Assembly: GCA_963787415.1 (NCBI GenBank)
Contig: CAWBCO010000007.1
Span: forward strand, 248,001-312,000
DNA length: 64,000 bases
Direction of reading: 5' to 3'
Source: CAVUWL01 sp963787415
Lineage (GTDB): Bacteria > Actinomycetota > Thermoleophilia > Solirubrobacterales > 70-9
The notes under the pieces were generated by a model. The model did no database searches and was not told the DNA's origin. It saw only the letters and a program-made list of their open reading frames with translations. Position numbers and translations under genes: made by a program. Shown piece by piece: positions 37,360 to 46,419 of the stretch. Position 1 is the first letter of the stretch. Every line of letters begins with the position of its first letter.

Positions 37360-37998
37360 TCACCTCACGACCCCGTACTTGAGGTGCGTGACTCCCGGTG
37401 CTTCGACCACGCGGAGCTGTTCAAGCTCGAGGTCGCCAACCTCGTCAAGGAGTCGCTCGCCGCCACCGAGCAGGAGCGGGACGATAGATAGCTCGACCTC
37501 GTCGACGAGTCCGGCGTTAAGGAACTGACGGGCGACGCTTGCCCCGCCAGCGAGAGAGACATCCTCGCTACCAGCGGCCTCCCGGGAACCTTCAAGTGCC
37601 GCCTCGATGCCGTCGGTGACGAAGTGGAAGATCGTGCCCCCTTCCATCTCCAACGGCTCGCGGGGATGGTGGGTAAGAACGAAGACCGGATTGTGGAACG
37701 GAGGATCCTCTCCCCACCAGCCCCGCCATGGATCCTCTCCCCAGGACCCCCGGATGGGGCCAAACATGTTGCGGCCCATGATCGTCGCGCCAATGTTTTC
37801 GAACCGCTCCCGGACCACTCCCGCGCTGGCGTTAACCTCGCCGCCCACGTCGCCGTGGATCTCGCGAAAGGGCGCCAGCGGAAAGAGCCACTCGTGCAGT
37901 TGCATCCCCCCGATTCCGATCGGGTTCTCCCGGCTCTGGCCCGGTCCGGCAACATAGCCGTCAAGCGATATCGCGATGTTGAAGCGTAGTTTTGTCAT
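37360..37998 (-). CDS. Dihydrofolate reductase / RibD C-terminal family protein
   Basis: The protein has 212 aa. The NADPH-binding fold of the RibD C-terminal/DHFR family is visible: LRFNIAISLDGYVAGPGQSR, IGATIMGRNMFGPIRGSW, PVFVLTHHPREPLEMEGGT, VSLAGGASVARQFLNAGLVD EVELSIVPLLLGGGERLL. It is a likely NADPH-dependent reductase of a small heterocycle or other carbonyl compound, not true folate reductase. A second, smaller member of the family lies at 45674. Confidence 0.92.
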   Translation of the reverse strand: MTKLRFNIAISLDGYVAGPGQSRENPIGIGGMQLHEWLFPLAPFREIHGDVGGEVNASAGVVRERFENIGATIMGRNMFGPIRGSWGEDPWRGWWGEDPPFHNPVFVLTHHPREPLEMEGGTIFHFVTDGIEAALEGSREAAGSEDVSLAGGASVARQFLNAGLVDEVELSIVPLLLGGGERLLDEVGDLELEQLRVVEAPGVTHLKYGVVR

Positions 37999-38374
37999 CG
38001 GAGCTCTTCGATTCGCGGCGTCCCCGCCGGTTGAACCTACAGATCGCCTGCGCCCTTGACGCTCACCGGGTCCGCTCAGCCTGTGCCGCCCAGATTAGGT
38101 CGTTGTGGCGCTACATCTTGAAGCTTTAACGTTCGCATCAACGATCACTTGGGAGACGATCACTTCTTATCGCTTCCGCAGGGGAAATTGAGCGTCGATC
38201 CGTAGCTCGGTTTGGACGAGCCGTGAACCGCCTCCACACTCATCCCGCATCCCGTCGCGAAGCACGCACGGGCTGCCTCAAGAATGGCCAGATCGGGATG
38301 CGGCCTCGCGACTCTCAAAGTGCCTTAGACCTCCAGGCACCGGATCGGCGGCGAGACCGTCCCGGTCGGTCGCC
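37999..38374. other. Intergenic region, nothing recognised
   Basis: 376 bases; only short frames with biased composition. It should carry the promoter of the reductase gene reading leftward from 37998. Confidence 0.35.
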
Positions 38375-38578
38375 CTACGCCACCCCTCTGGCGCTGATCT
38401 CTCTCCTCTCATCACCGTGCTCAAGCTCATCGGCATCGAGAACTGCCCAGCCGACCCGCTCGACCAGCTGACCTGAAAAGTGCTCTGACTCGAGATCGGT
38501 AAGGGCGATCCGCTCCCGGTAGACGACTTTGGCCGCAGTCTGCTCCTGAGTGTCGGTCACTACGAGGATCTGGGGCAT
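38375..38578 (-). CDS. Small acidic protein of unknown function
   Basis: The protein has 67 aa. A near-perfect AAAGGAGG lies five bases upstream of the ATG at 38578, which is strong evidence of translation. The sequence MPQILVVTDTQEQTAAKVVY RERIALTDLESEHF, then GQLVERVGWAVLDADELEHG, suggests a short beta-strand start and an acidic helical end. No family recognised, no cysteines, no signal peptide; cytosolic by inference. Confidence 0.7.
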   Translation of the reverse strand: MPQILVVTDTQEQTAAKVVYRERIALTDLESEHFSGQLVERVGWAVLDADELEHGDERREISARGVA

Positions 38579-38949
38579 GGCTGCCTCCTTTCGTTTTGGC
38601 GACACGGACAGACTCGCCGGCGAAGCTTGGCAACAGGTCAAAATTAGGTAAAGATTCGGTTCAGCTGTCGACCTCGCCGACGATCTCTAAGCCGCCACCG
38701 CTCGCCAGCTCGGGCACTGAGCTGGCGTCGCGGAGGCCGGCCCCGCTCCAGGGCTCGCCGTGTCGATCAGGGGCGAGGTCTGCGACGAAGCCCTCAAAGC
38801 TCGTGCGGCACCGGCGTGGGAATTGCAGACCTTGAAGGCATGAAATTGCGACCGCGCTTGCCCGAAAGCAGCTGCCGGATGCAAATCATCTCGCCGATGT
38901 ACGCGCATGTGCTATTACTGAAAATTAAGGATCGCCGGAAGGAGCCGAA
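38579..38949. other. Intergenic region between two small divergent genes
   Basis: 371 bases between the two small genes, which are transcribed away from each other. Promoters for both should lie here. No further gene seen. Confidence 0.35.
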
Positions 38950-39135
38950 ATGAAGCGCAGGATGCAACCGCGACAGTTGAAGGCCTTGATCGAGACAGAG
39001 CACTACCAGCCTGAACCTTCGCTCATCGCTGAGGCGATACTGAAGCGGCGGGGGATGCGTAGATTGCTGATGGACGCCCCGCCCCGACGCAGCTTGCGCG
39101 AGACCTCGGCTCCTACTGCTCGCCGATCTAGGTAA
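38950..39135 (+). CDS. Small basic protein with FlgM-tail-like helix
   Basis: The protein has 61 aa. AAGGAG five bases before the ATG supports translation. The sequence MKRRMQPRQLKALIETEHYQ, PEPSLIAEAILKRRGMRRLL has the pattern of short helices (Y.P...IA.AIL) seen in the C-terminus of anti-sigma FlgM-like proteins and in small actinobacterial proteins. I would not claim that function. Highly basic. No neighbour gives context. Confidence 0.55.
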   Translation: MKRRMQPRQLKALIETEHYQPEPSLIAEAILKRRGMRRLLMDAPPRRSLRETSAPTARRSR

Positions 39136-39472
39136 GTGCATCAGATGCGCGTCAAATTGCCACCCAACAGAAGCACAACCAGGTTGCACAAATGCGATGT
39201 GGCAGGTCGAGCGGGGTAGCCACGCTGGCCCGATTCCGTAACGGCCAAGCCTGCGCCGATCTTTGGGAGCGACCAGGGATGGTCGGTAGACGGCGGCCAC
39301 TCAGACTTGGAAAGCAGGCAGCGAGAAGGATCGGCTGTCACGAAAGATCAATTTAGCCGTAACCGCTGGTGCATAGTTGGGTCGCGTGCCCCGGTCGGGC
39401 TCAATGTCCTAAGAGTCGGATCGAGCCTTCGTTGAAGCTCCCGTCGCCTGCGCTTGAGACACTCGGAGTCCG
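39136..39472. other. Intergenic region, nothing recognised
   Basis: 337 bases upstream of the SRPBCC gene; no protein-like frame found. Confidence 0.35.
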
Positions 39473-39871
39473 ATGCAGCGCTCCGACACTCAGTCGATCT
39501 CGATCAACGCACAGCCCGGGGCGGTGCTTGATCTCATCGCCGATGTCCACCGACTTCCCGATTGGGCGCCTGATTTCGCCATCTCGGTATATCCCGATGG
39601 CAAGGACTGGCTTATCAGCAACGGATCCGGAGAAACCCGCATTTCGGTCCGCGTTTCCTCCGAGCTCAGCACGGTTGACTTCCTCGCTGCTGGGCTTCCC
39701 CCCGAGGTCGAAATCGGCGCGTTCTCGCGTGTGGTTCCCAACGGAGGAGGGAGCGAGTTCAGCTTTACCCAGTTCTTCGCCAAAGGCCTCTCCGATGCTG
39801 ATGCGGCGCATCGCAAGGCAGTCCTGGCCGATGAGCTTCGCACGGTGAAGTCGCTTTGCGAGGGTGGTTGA
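39473..39871 (+). CDS. SRPBCC-family (START-like) protein
   Basis: The protein has 132 aa. MQRSDTQSISINAQPGAVLD LIADVHRLPDWAPDFAISVY is the typical SRPBCC opening (helix-loop with LPxWAP), followed by beta-strands (WLISNGSGETRISVRVSSEL, VDFLAAGLPPEVEIGAFSRV) and the C-terminal helix (AVLADELRTVKSLCEGG). The family binds hydrophobic ligands or acts as cyclases/hydratases; this member's ligand is unknown. A decayed second member lies at 42127. Confidence 0.88.
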   Translation: MQRSDTQSISINAQPGAVLDLIADVHRLPDWAPDFAISVYPDGKDWLISNGSGETRISVRVSSELSTVDFLAAGLPPEVEIGAFSRVVPNGGGSEFSFTQFFAKGLSDADAAHRKAVLADELRTVKSLCEGG

Positions 39872-40086
39872 TCGCCTTTCGCAGTACATGGTTTTGTGGG
39901 GATGTCCCTCGTGCCAGGGTTGTGTTCGCAGCTCTGTACCTGGGAGTTGGGACAGCGAGTCGATTTTCAACCAAGGATGCGCACCAAAGCGCAATTACTT
40001 AAACAGGAATGCGCTGGCTCACTTCAAAGACCTGACGAACGACAGATCCCAACCAGACCCCCACTCGGATACCGATCGGTAAAACG

Positions 40087-40323
40087 TTAGCCTGGCGTAT
40101 CAATCCAGCGTGTGATACACCCATCTCGCACCTCGTGATATGCCGGAGGTGCAGGCGGAGGATCCTTGGAAAGGCAAGAAATCACCTCACTTGGACCATG
40201 CAGGTGCTCCTCCACCGCAGTTGTCCAGTGGACTTTTGGATCGAGCAGCCGCTCGAGGCGCGACCAATTGCGATGCTCGATAGTGTCGAGCACGTCACAG
40301 ACAGCTGGTACCTGCTCCGCCAT
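40087..40323 (-). CDS. Small SnoaL/NTF2-like protein
   Basis: The protein has 78 aa, shorter than usual NTF2-like proteins (100-140). VLDTIEHRNWSRLERLLDPK VHWTTAVEEHLHGPSEVISC is the helix-helix-strand start of the SnoaL fold, and VRDGCITRWIDTPG is the usual last strand (here ending early). Several central strands appear to be missing, so it is a minimal or shortened version. Function unknown. Confidence 0.65.
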   Translation of the reverse strand: MAEQVPAVCDVLDTIEHRNWSRLERLLDPKVHWTTAVEEHLHGPSEVISCLSKDPPPAPPAYHEVRDGCITRWIDTPG

Positions 40324-40567
40324 CTGCCCCTAGATCACTATTGGGAAGGTAGGCATATTTTCGATTATCACAGCAAAACGGGCTTTCTGAGAGATGTGCT
40401 GGTAGCGACCTTCTCCAGATTGGCCATCGACAGAAACCCCGCAGCCGGGCTTCCTCAGCGGATCGCCCCACAGAGCGCTTTGCAACGAAGATAGCCGCCG
40501 TCGGGGATAAGGAGCTTTGGACAAGCGGCCATAGCGATTGCGGCCACTTTCGGCAAGAATAAGGTCC

Positions 40568-41107
40568 GTGCTGAAGCCCAAACAAGCCACGGTTCGCTCT
40601 GCCACGTCTGCCGACACCGCGGCGATCTGCGCGATCTATAACGAGGCGATCTCACTGCGCGGATCGACGTTTGAGACCGAGCACCGCGGTACCGCGGACT
40701 TCGACGAGAGAATCGCCGTCGAGCGGCTGCCGTTCCTTGTGGCCGACGTCGACGGTACGGTTACCGGCTGGGCGGCCCTTGCCCCCTACAGCTCCCGCCC
40801 GTGCTACGCGGGTATCGGCGAGGCGAGCGTTTACGTCGCATCGGATGCGAGGGGGCGAGGAGTCGGCACGGCGCTGGCTGAAACGCTCGCGACAGAGGCG
40901 GAGCGCAGGAACTTTTACAAGTTGCTGGGCAAGCTGTTCACCGACAACATCGCCAGCATCAGATTGGTCGGGCGATGCGGTTTCTCCTCGGTTGGGATAC
41001 ACCGTCGCCATGGACAACTCGACGGCGAGTGGCGAGACGTGCTTGTCGTAGAGCGACCGCTAGGTGCGAGAGGGCCAGAGAGTACGTTGCCCATCGTGGC
41101 GGACTGA
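40568..41107 (+). CDS. GNAT N-acetyltransferase (phosphinothricin acetyltransferase-like)
   Basis: The protein has 179 aa; a GTG start with AAGG four bases upstream. Features: VRSATSADTAAICAIYNEAI, TFETEHRGTADFDERIAVER (a PAT-type signature), LVADVDGTVTGWAALAPYSS, GEASVYVASDARGRGVGTAL (acetyl-CoA loop), YKLLGKLFTDNIASIRLVGR CGFSSVGIHRRHGQLDG. It acetylates a small amine or amino-acid analogue with acetyl-CoA; such proteins often confer resistance to phosphinothricin or methionine sulfoximine, which is only inferred here. The gene ends with a tail (GARGPESTLPIVAD) beyond the domain. Confidence 0.93.
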   Translation: MLKPKQATVRSATSADTAAICAIYNEAISLRGSTFETEHRGTADFDERIAVERLPFLVADVDGTVTGWAALAPYSSRPCYAGIGEASVYVASDARGRGVGTALAETLATEAERRNFYKLLGKLFTDNIASIRLVGRCGFSSVGIHRRHGQLDGEWRDVLVVERPLGARGPESTLPIVAD

Positions 41108-41265
41108 GTCCGATCCGGGCAGCGGCCGATTATCTGAAATTCGGTCCGCTGGAGATAAGGTTGCAAAAACCAGCCGCGACCGTCGGCTGAGATGACCGAG
41201 TTGGCGAATCCCGCTGGCGACACCCAGCGAAGACCGCAGCACGCCAAGACAAGAGGAGTCCTTGA

Positions 41266-41580
41266 ATGAAGTACTACGCAGTCGCAGAGATCGAGATCAC
41301 TGACTCAGGCTGGGTGGCTGCATACCTCGAGAACACAACCAAGCTGGTCGAGCAACACGGAGGCCGCTACCTCTCTAGAACCCCGAAGATCGAAAAGATC
41401 GAGGGCGACCATGAGCTACCGCAGATCTACCTGATCATCGAGTGGCCGTCCAAGCAGGTGGCGAAAACCTTCTACGCAAGCGAAGAGTACAAGCCCTATC
41501 TCGAAAGCCGCAAAGCCGGCTCGAAGGGAGTGCTGTTCCTCGTTGCCGGTGAGGATGTCAGCAATCTTGCGCAGATGTGA
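41266..41580 (+). CDS. DUF1330-family protein
   Basis: The protein has 104 aa. AGAGGAG eight bases upstream supports the ATG. The ferredoxin-like fold of DUF1330 is apparent: YYAVAEIEITDSGWVAAYLE, LVEQHGGRYLSRTPKIEKIE, PQIYLIIEWPSKQVAKTFYA SEEYKPYLESRKAGS. It is a stress or monooxygenase-like small protein of unknown function. Confidence 0.9.
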   Translation: MKYYAVAEIEITDSGWVAAYLENTTKLVEQHGGRYLSRTPKIEKIEGDHELPQIYLIIEWPSKQVAKTFYASEEYKPYLESRKAGSKGVLFLVAGEDVSNLAQM

Positions 41581-42126
41581 CTAACGAAGTCGCCGCCATC
41601 GGTCGGCCAATCATTCTCGCAACGACCGCTGCCTTTCACGCGGTCACTCTTGGCGATTCACTCGGGGCAGTTAGGAGCTACCCGAAGCGGGCCGATCGAG
41701 ACATCCGCTCCCACCACGGTCAGGCTTAGTAGTGCCAGCGACGTAACCGGGCCGCTCAACAAACCCGCGTAACTCCCATATCGCAACCGTCACAGTCTGA
41801 GTCAGGGTGAACCGAACCGACCTGCGCCGCCGCTTCAGGGTTCTGGCAAACTTCACGGCCGTGTGCGGCCAAGGCGAGTAGACAAAATGTCCGTATCAGT
41901 CCAAATTCCAGGCCCACATCAGTGGAGGACCAACTGGTCATCAAGGTCACGACCGAATTGTCAATCGCTGCCGAGACCGCCTGCGAACTGACGCAAAAGC
42001 CCGCCATTCCGGCAGCTGCTGAGCTAGCGCTAGGAGCGGCGCCATTGCACACGCACGCGGTGAGGTCTGCGCAGCGAACGGTCAGGGACAGCTCGGCTCC
42101 TCACAGAATTCCGTCATATCTTCTTG
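41581..42126. other. Intergenic region, probably decayed
   Basis: 546 bases following the DUF1330 gene. No frame is convincing. Base composition is somewhat lower in GC than the coding neighbours, in line with non-coding or relic DNA. Confidence 0.35.
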
Positions 42127-42451
42127 CCCGTTTTCACAGTCGGAGCCATCTCCAATCAGCTACATGAAGGCGAGGAAGTCGCCGTCCACCGCTACTTCTT
42201 CGGCATGGATACACACCACCTCAAGCTGCTCTCGATCGGCCTCGAGAGACTTACTCCAACGAGCACGGTGACCCGGTCTCGACCTGGAATCACCGCCTGA
42301 CCTTCGAGCCGAGCTCTGAGTCGAGCTGTCGCTACACCGGCGAGGTGGATCGAGGCGGGGAACTAGACGCTGCCAACCGCCTTTTTTTGCCCAGGTCCTA
42401 TATCGCCGGCGCCAACATCGCCGGCGCGCCCTCGCTCGGTTCTACGCCTAG
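42127..42451 (+). pseudogene. SRPBCC-family relic with at least two frameshifts
   Basis: Three frames give consecutive parts of one protein: PVFTVGAISNQLHEGEEVAV HRYFFGMDTHHLKLLSIGLE (42127-42255), then YSNEHGDPVSTWNHRLTFEP SSESSCRYTGEVDRGG (about 42256-42370), then LYRRRQHRRRALARFYA and a stop at 42449-42451. The order and motifs (WNHRLTFEP, YRxRQxRRRAL) match the second half of the SRPBCC proteins common in this group. No start or first half is visible. Confidence 0.65.
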
Positions 42452-42513
42452 ACGTTTCTGCAGCCAGAGCTGATCCTAATTCCCCCCTTTTTTCTTTTGC
42501 TTGGGCTCAACGT

Positions 42514-43298
42514 TCATCCCCTCACAGTGCAGGGTTTGGCGAAAGTGCCGGCGAGAAAGGTACCGTTGGAGAAGCTGAATTCACCTCGGGCCTGAAGGCG
42601 TCCGGTTTCACAGCGGGCGTTCACATAGCTGTGGTGGTGACCCTTGTAGGTCCATCTGCGGCCGATCCGAAGCGAGCCCGAGATTGGGATCCCTGAGCCA
42701 CCAGCAATGGAGGGGATCGTTGCTTTGGTGCGGTAACCGTAGACTCCGTCGTGGATCCGTTCGATCACAATGGGAATGACGAAGGTGGTGGGCACCGGCA
42801 CGGTAGTGTAGGCATGGGCAAAGACCGTGGGATCGCCGCGCTCGCGAGGTCCGTTGAAGAGAGTGATCGGCGAGGAGACCGGGAAGGGCTCCTGTTCTGG
42901 GAAGGCGACGACTGCCCTGCCCTCGCCCTCGCCGACGATTGACTCGGCGCAGTTGTGCCGCGCGACGGCGACCGTGGTGCTCTCGATCCGACCCTCCCGA
43001 CAAACCGGGAGACCCGTGGTTTCAACGGCGCCGTGGCGATCGAAGTAGAGGGTCAGCGTCTTTAGGATGGGAGGAAGGTTGCCGGAGATGGTCGAGAGGC
43101 TGCCGCCGCCATGGAGCGTGATGGGGGCATTTTGGTGCTTGGGAAGGGCGGTTGGGGAAAGCCACCTTCGGCGGTGATCAGGAGGTCACCGGCGCGAATC
43201 TGCAGCGCGGAGGCCGTATTGGCTGCGAGGACCGCGATCAGCGCCATAGCCACTGCGCAAACGAGTGAGGCCTTATGAGACCTGGCGAGACGACTCAC
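42514..43298 (-). pseudogene. Secreted protein of the 265-aa family (copy A), single frameshift
   Basis: The start MSRLARSHKASLVCAVAMAL IAVLAANTASA is a signal peptide, followed by LQIRAGDLLITAEGGF. In the TTTCCCC run near 43155 the frame shifts and continues unbroken to the stop: PTALPKHQNAPITLHGGGSL, TTGLPVCREGRIES, VARHNCAESIVGEGEGRAVV, EPFPVSSPITLFNGPRERG, YGYRTKATIPSIAGGSGIPI, WTYKGHHHSYVNARCETGRL. This is collinear with the intact copy at 50145. It lies two bases after a TetR gene on the same strand, so the two form a unit. Function unknown; exported. Confidence 0.75.
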
Positions 43299-43300
43299 AG

Positions 43301-43951
43301 CTAGTCCGAAGAACCATTGGCGTAGGCGGATCCCCGGCCAGACCGTCCCTCTGCCACAGCACCGCGAACCAAGGTGCGCAGCGCATCGGCGAGGCCGGCG
43401 GCATCCGGTCGACCGCCGCCAAGTCGCATCACGCTAAGCCCGGTCAGCAGCGCGACAATTACCGGGGCGTGCCGGGCTGGTTCGGGAACTCGAAGGGCTT
43501 CCAGCGCCGCCGCCGCGACGCTCTCATAGGCAGCGAAACAGCGTCTTGAGGCTTCCTGCAGGTCGGGGTCGCGAGACGCCTTCAGGTGCAGCTCCAACTC
43601 GGCCACTTGCTCGGGCCGATCGGCGGTCTCAGTGGCAATCCGTTGTACCTCGACGGCAACCTGATCTGGGCTGGGCGAGGGGCGACGGTCGCGGAGCTCG
43701 GCGGCGATCGCCTCAAGCCGATTGACCTCGCCACCGACGTAGAGCAGCAGGCTCTCGCGCAGAAGCGAGGCTCGGCTCGGGAAGTGGTAGGTGAGAGAGC
43801 CGAGTGAGACACCGGCAGCTGCGGCGATGCGACGCGTACTGAGAGCGTCGACCCCCTCGCGCCCGATCAGCTCAAAGGTAATGCGGAGGATCCTGACGCG
43901 GGTGTCGCGCTCCTTGAGTTTGCCGAGAACAGGCTCGGTCGCGGTTGGCAT
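43301..43951 (-). CDS. TetR-family transcriptional regulator
   Basis: The protein has 216 aa from the ATG at 43951 (MPTATEPVLGKLKERDTRVR). The HTH is at about residues 18-66 (ILRITFELIGREGVDALSTR RIAAAAGVSLGSLTYHFPSR). The ligand domain has ELELHLKASRDPDLQEASRR and ends near AVAEGRSGRGS. It is divergent from an amidase gene, with a 22-base perfect palindrome in between, and immediately followed by the secreted copy A gene. It is likely a repressor of both. Confidence 0.94.
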   Translation of the reverse strand: MPTATEPVLGKLKERDTRVRILRITFELIGREGVDALSTRRIAAAAGVSLGSLTYHFPSRASLLRESLLLYVGGEVNRLEAIAAELRDRRPSPSPDQVAVEVQRIATETADRPEQVAELELHLKASRDPDLQEASRRCFAAYESVAAAALEALRVPEPARHAPVIVALLTGLSVMRLGGGRPDAAGLADALRTLVRGAVAEGRSGRGSAYANGSSD

Positions 43952-43976
43952 CTGGCTACAGTAGCGCCATTGGGCT

Positions 43977-43998
43977 ATCGTTCGTACGTACGAACGAT
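43977..43998. promoter_or_regulatory. TetR operator, 22-base perfect palindrome
   Basis: A fully symmetric 22-base sequence (half-site ATCGTTCGTAC, followed by its exact complement) lies between the TetR start (43951) and the amidase start (44015). Its length and place are those of an autoregulatory operator. Confidence 0.9.
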
Positions 43999-44014
43999 CA
44001 GATTTGGAGGAGCT

Positions 44015-45484
44015 TTGCCGGAGATTCAGACATTCACCCCAGCTACCGCAGGCGCGGCGTCTGACCGAGACGCCGCGCTCGACCTGGCCTTCGCTGGGCT
44101 CGCGGTACAGGCACGGATGCTGGCGAGCGGGAAAATCTCCTCGCGGGAGCTGGTCGAACTCTCCCTGCAACGAATCGAGGAGTCTCAACCGACGCTCAAT
44201 GCCTTCCGCGTGCTGCTTGCCGAGCAGGCGCTGAGGGAGGCGGATGCAGCCGATATAGACCTCGATGCCGGCGACGGGCGCGCTTTGCTAGGCGTGCCGA
44301 TCGCGATCAAGGACGACGTCGACCTAGCCGGCCACACGACTCAATTTGGCTGCGGCGGGGAGCACCAGGCAGTCAGCGAGGACGCCGAGTTGGTGCGGCG
44401 CCTGCGCGGCGCCGGGGCAATCGTGATCGGCAAGACCCAGGCACCCGAGGTGGGGCAATGGCACTTCACCGAGTCCCCAACGTTCGGTGCTACCCGAAAC
44501 CCGTGGAACACCGATCGCACTCCGGGAGGCTCCAGCGGAGGTGCGGCGGCAGCGGTTGCAGCCGGGCTTGTGGCCGCAGCGATCGGCTCCGATGGAGCCG
44601 GTTCGGTACGGATCCCGGCCGCCTGGACAGGCCTGGTCGGTCTGAAGCCCCAGCGGGGGCGAATCTCCACTTGGCCTGAGGCTGAGGCGTTCAACGGCCT
44701 CACCTGTTTTGGCCCGCTGACGCGGAGCGTCGCTGACGCTGCGCTGCTTTTGGACGTTGTGGCGGGCAACCGCGAGGGCGACCTGCACTGCCCGCCGATG
44801 GACTCCGAAACTTTCGCCGCAGCTGCCGCCCGGGCGCCGCGACGGCTGCGCGTGGCGCTTTCCTTTGCTACACCTCTGGGCGCGCCCGAGAAGATCGATC
44901 CCGAGATCCGCGCAGCGACCAAGCGCAGTGCCGAGCGGCTCACCGAACTGGGGCATGAGGTGGTTTCTGCGGATCCAAGCTATGGCTTGGTCGGCCTTGG
45001 GATCATCCCGCGCGGAATGGGTGGGATGCATCGCTGGACCCGCGATCGTGTACCCCCGGACGCTCCGCTTGAGCCACGCACACGGGTCCAGGCTCGTCTC
45101 GGGCGCTTGCTCAGCGGTCCACCACTTTGGGCAGCACGAGCAGCCGAGCCGGCTCTGGCGCGCCGGATCGGTCATATCTTCGATCGGGTCGACGTGGTTT
45201 TGACCCCGACCACAGCAAAGCCTCCGCCGCGGATCGGCGCTCTTGATGGCCGCGGCTATTGGGCAACGAGCGCGGCGGCAAGCGCGGCCTGTCCCTTCGC
45301 CTGGGCCTGGAACGTAATCGGCTGGCCCGCGCTCAACCTGCCGGGGGGGTTCAGTGCCGACGGGCTGCCGATCGGAGTCCAGCTACTGGGCAGAGAAAAC
45401 GACGAGGGGACGCTACTGGCCCTCGGCGCCGAATTGGAGGCGGCTGCCGAGGGGGAATGGACGCGGCGCAGACCGACCGCTTGA
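44015..45484 (+). CDS. Amidase (amidase signature family)
   Basis: The protein has 489 aa. The TTG start is preferred because GGAGG lies four bases upstream. The amidase signature triad is visible: Lys in GVPIAIKDDVDLAGHTTQFG, and the Gly/Ser-rich stretch TPGGSSGGAAAAVAAGLVAA with IGSDGAGSVRIPAAWTGLVG LKP (cis-Ser and nucleophile Ser). It hydrolyses an amide to acid and ammonia; the substrate is unknown. It is not clearly GatA, because no gatB/gatC is near and the C-terminus is short of the GatA pattern. It is controlled with TetR from the palindrome upstream. Confidence 0.94.
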   Translation: MPEIQTFTPATAGAASDRDAALDLAFAGLAVQARMLASGKISSRELVELSLQRIEESQPTLNAFRVLLAEQALREADAADIDLDAGDGRALLGVPIAIKDDVDLAGHTTQFGCGGEHQAVSEDAELVRRLRGAGAIVIGKTQAPEVGQWHFTESPTFGATRNPWNTDRTPGGSSGGAAAAVAAGLVAAAIGSDGAGSVRIPAAWTGLVGLKPQRGRISTWPEAEAFNGLTCFGPLTRSVADAALLLDVVAGNREGDLHCPPMDSETFAAAAARAPRRLRVALSFATPLGAPEKIDPEIRAATKRSAERLTELGHEVVSADPSYGLVGLGIIPRGMGGMHRWTRDRVPPDAPLEPRTRVQARLGRLLSGPPLWAARAAEPALARRIGHIFDRVDVVLTPTTAKPPPRIGALDGRGYWATSAAASAACPFAWAWNVIGWPALNLPGGFSADGLPIGVQLLGRENDEGTLLALGAELEAAAEGEWTRRRPTA

Positions 45485-45673
45485 GTGGGAGTTGATTGGA
45501 ATCGTCACCCTCGGCATGATCTTGCTGGCGTGATCCGATCTCGTCGGCGGCCCGCAGGCAATTCTTCCGGGCGATCAATGCCCCCGACAGCCTCGAGGTT
45601 GTCGTCTCGCCGGTCCTGCAGCGGACGAGTGGTCCTCCGGGGAGGAGGTCATCTGGTGCGCCACCACGGACCC

Positions 45674-46252
45674 CTACTGCAACGACTCCGGTGTCGGCTC
45701 GTAGGTGAGGATCATCGTTTCTCCCGCCGCCTTCGCCTCTGACAGGCGAAGCTTCTTCGGCTCGCCCTCGGTAAAGAGTTGCTTGCCGGCACCGAGGAGA
45801 ACCGGAAAGACCATTAGCCGAAGCTCATCGACCAGATCGAGCCGCAGCAGGGTTTGAACCAGCCGGCAGCTCCCGGCAACGAGGATGTTTCCGACCAAGT
45901 TCTGCTTCAGCTGCGCGACCGCCTCCGCAATGTCTGAACCGATCACCACCGAATTGCTCCACTCCGCCTGCTCCATCGTGGTGGAGACAACAAACTTGGC
46001 CATGCTGTTCATCTTGTCTGCAAAACCCACCTCGTCGCTGCGTCCGGGCCAGGCTTCGGCGAAGCCCTCGTATGTGATTCGACCCAGGAGCAGAGCCTCA
46101 GACTCCATCGCCTCCTCGAGCTTGAACCTGTCCCCCTCCGATCCACGGTCAAATTCGAACGCCCAGCCACCTCGGTCAAAGCCCTCGGCCCCACCGGGAT
46201 CCTCCATCACTCCGTCAATCGAAACGAACTCAGATACAACAAGTTTGCCCAT
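45674..46252 (-). CDS. Dihydrofolate reductase family protein
   Basis: The protein has 192 aa from the ATG at 46252, preceded by AGGAGG seven bases away. Family marks: KLVVSEFVSIDGVMEDPGGA, GWAFEFDRGSEGDRFKLEEA, SEALLLGRITYEGFAEAWPG, KFVVSTTMEQAEWSNSVVIG, GNILVAGSCRLVQTLLRLDL VDELRLMVFPVLLGAGKQLF. This is the small RibD C-terminal/YyaP-YwjB-type NADPH reductase group. Substrate unknown. No operon partner. Confidence 0.94.
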   Translation of the reverse strand: MGKLVVSEFVSIDGVMEDPGGAEGFDRGGWAFEFDRGSEGDRFKLEEAMESEALLLGRITYEGFAEAWPGRSDEVGFADKMNSMAKFVVSTTMEQAEWSNSVVIGSDIAEAVAQLKQNLVGNILVAGSCRLVQTLLRLDLVDELRLMVFPVLLGAGKQLFTEGEPKKLRLSEAKAAGETMILTYEPTPESLQ

Positions 46253-46419
46253 GTGATCCTCCTCTCGATCCTTTCGGTGATCGAACCACGAGAATGCCAA
46301 AACTAATCGGAGTGGGGCATCGGGCTGCCGGGGGAGGCGCGTTGATCGGGACCAATGCCCGCTACTGAGCTGGGGACCGTATCGGCAGCGATTGCTACCC
46401 GCAGGAAGATATTGTCTAC

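Noticed and set aside
40070..40081. Perfect palindrome TACCGATCGGTA similar to the 26635 operator
   Set aside because: It lies beyond the 3' end of the SnoaL-like gene, not upstream of any gene. The core CGATCG is common in high-GC DNA.
44015..45484. Amidase as GatA subunit of the Asp/Glu-tRNA amidotransferase
   Set aside because: No gatB or gatC is nearby, and its TetR-controlled divergent arrangement is not typical of a housekeeping gene.
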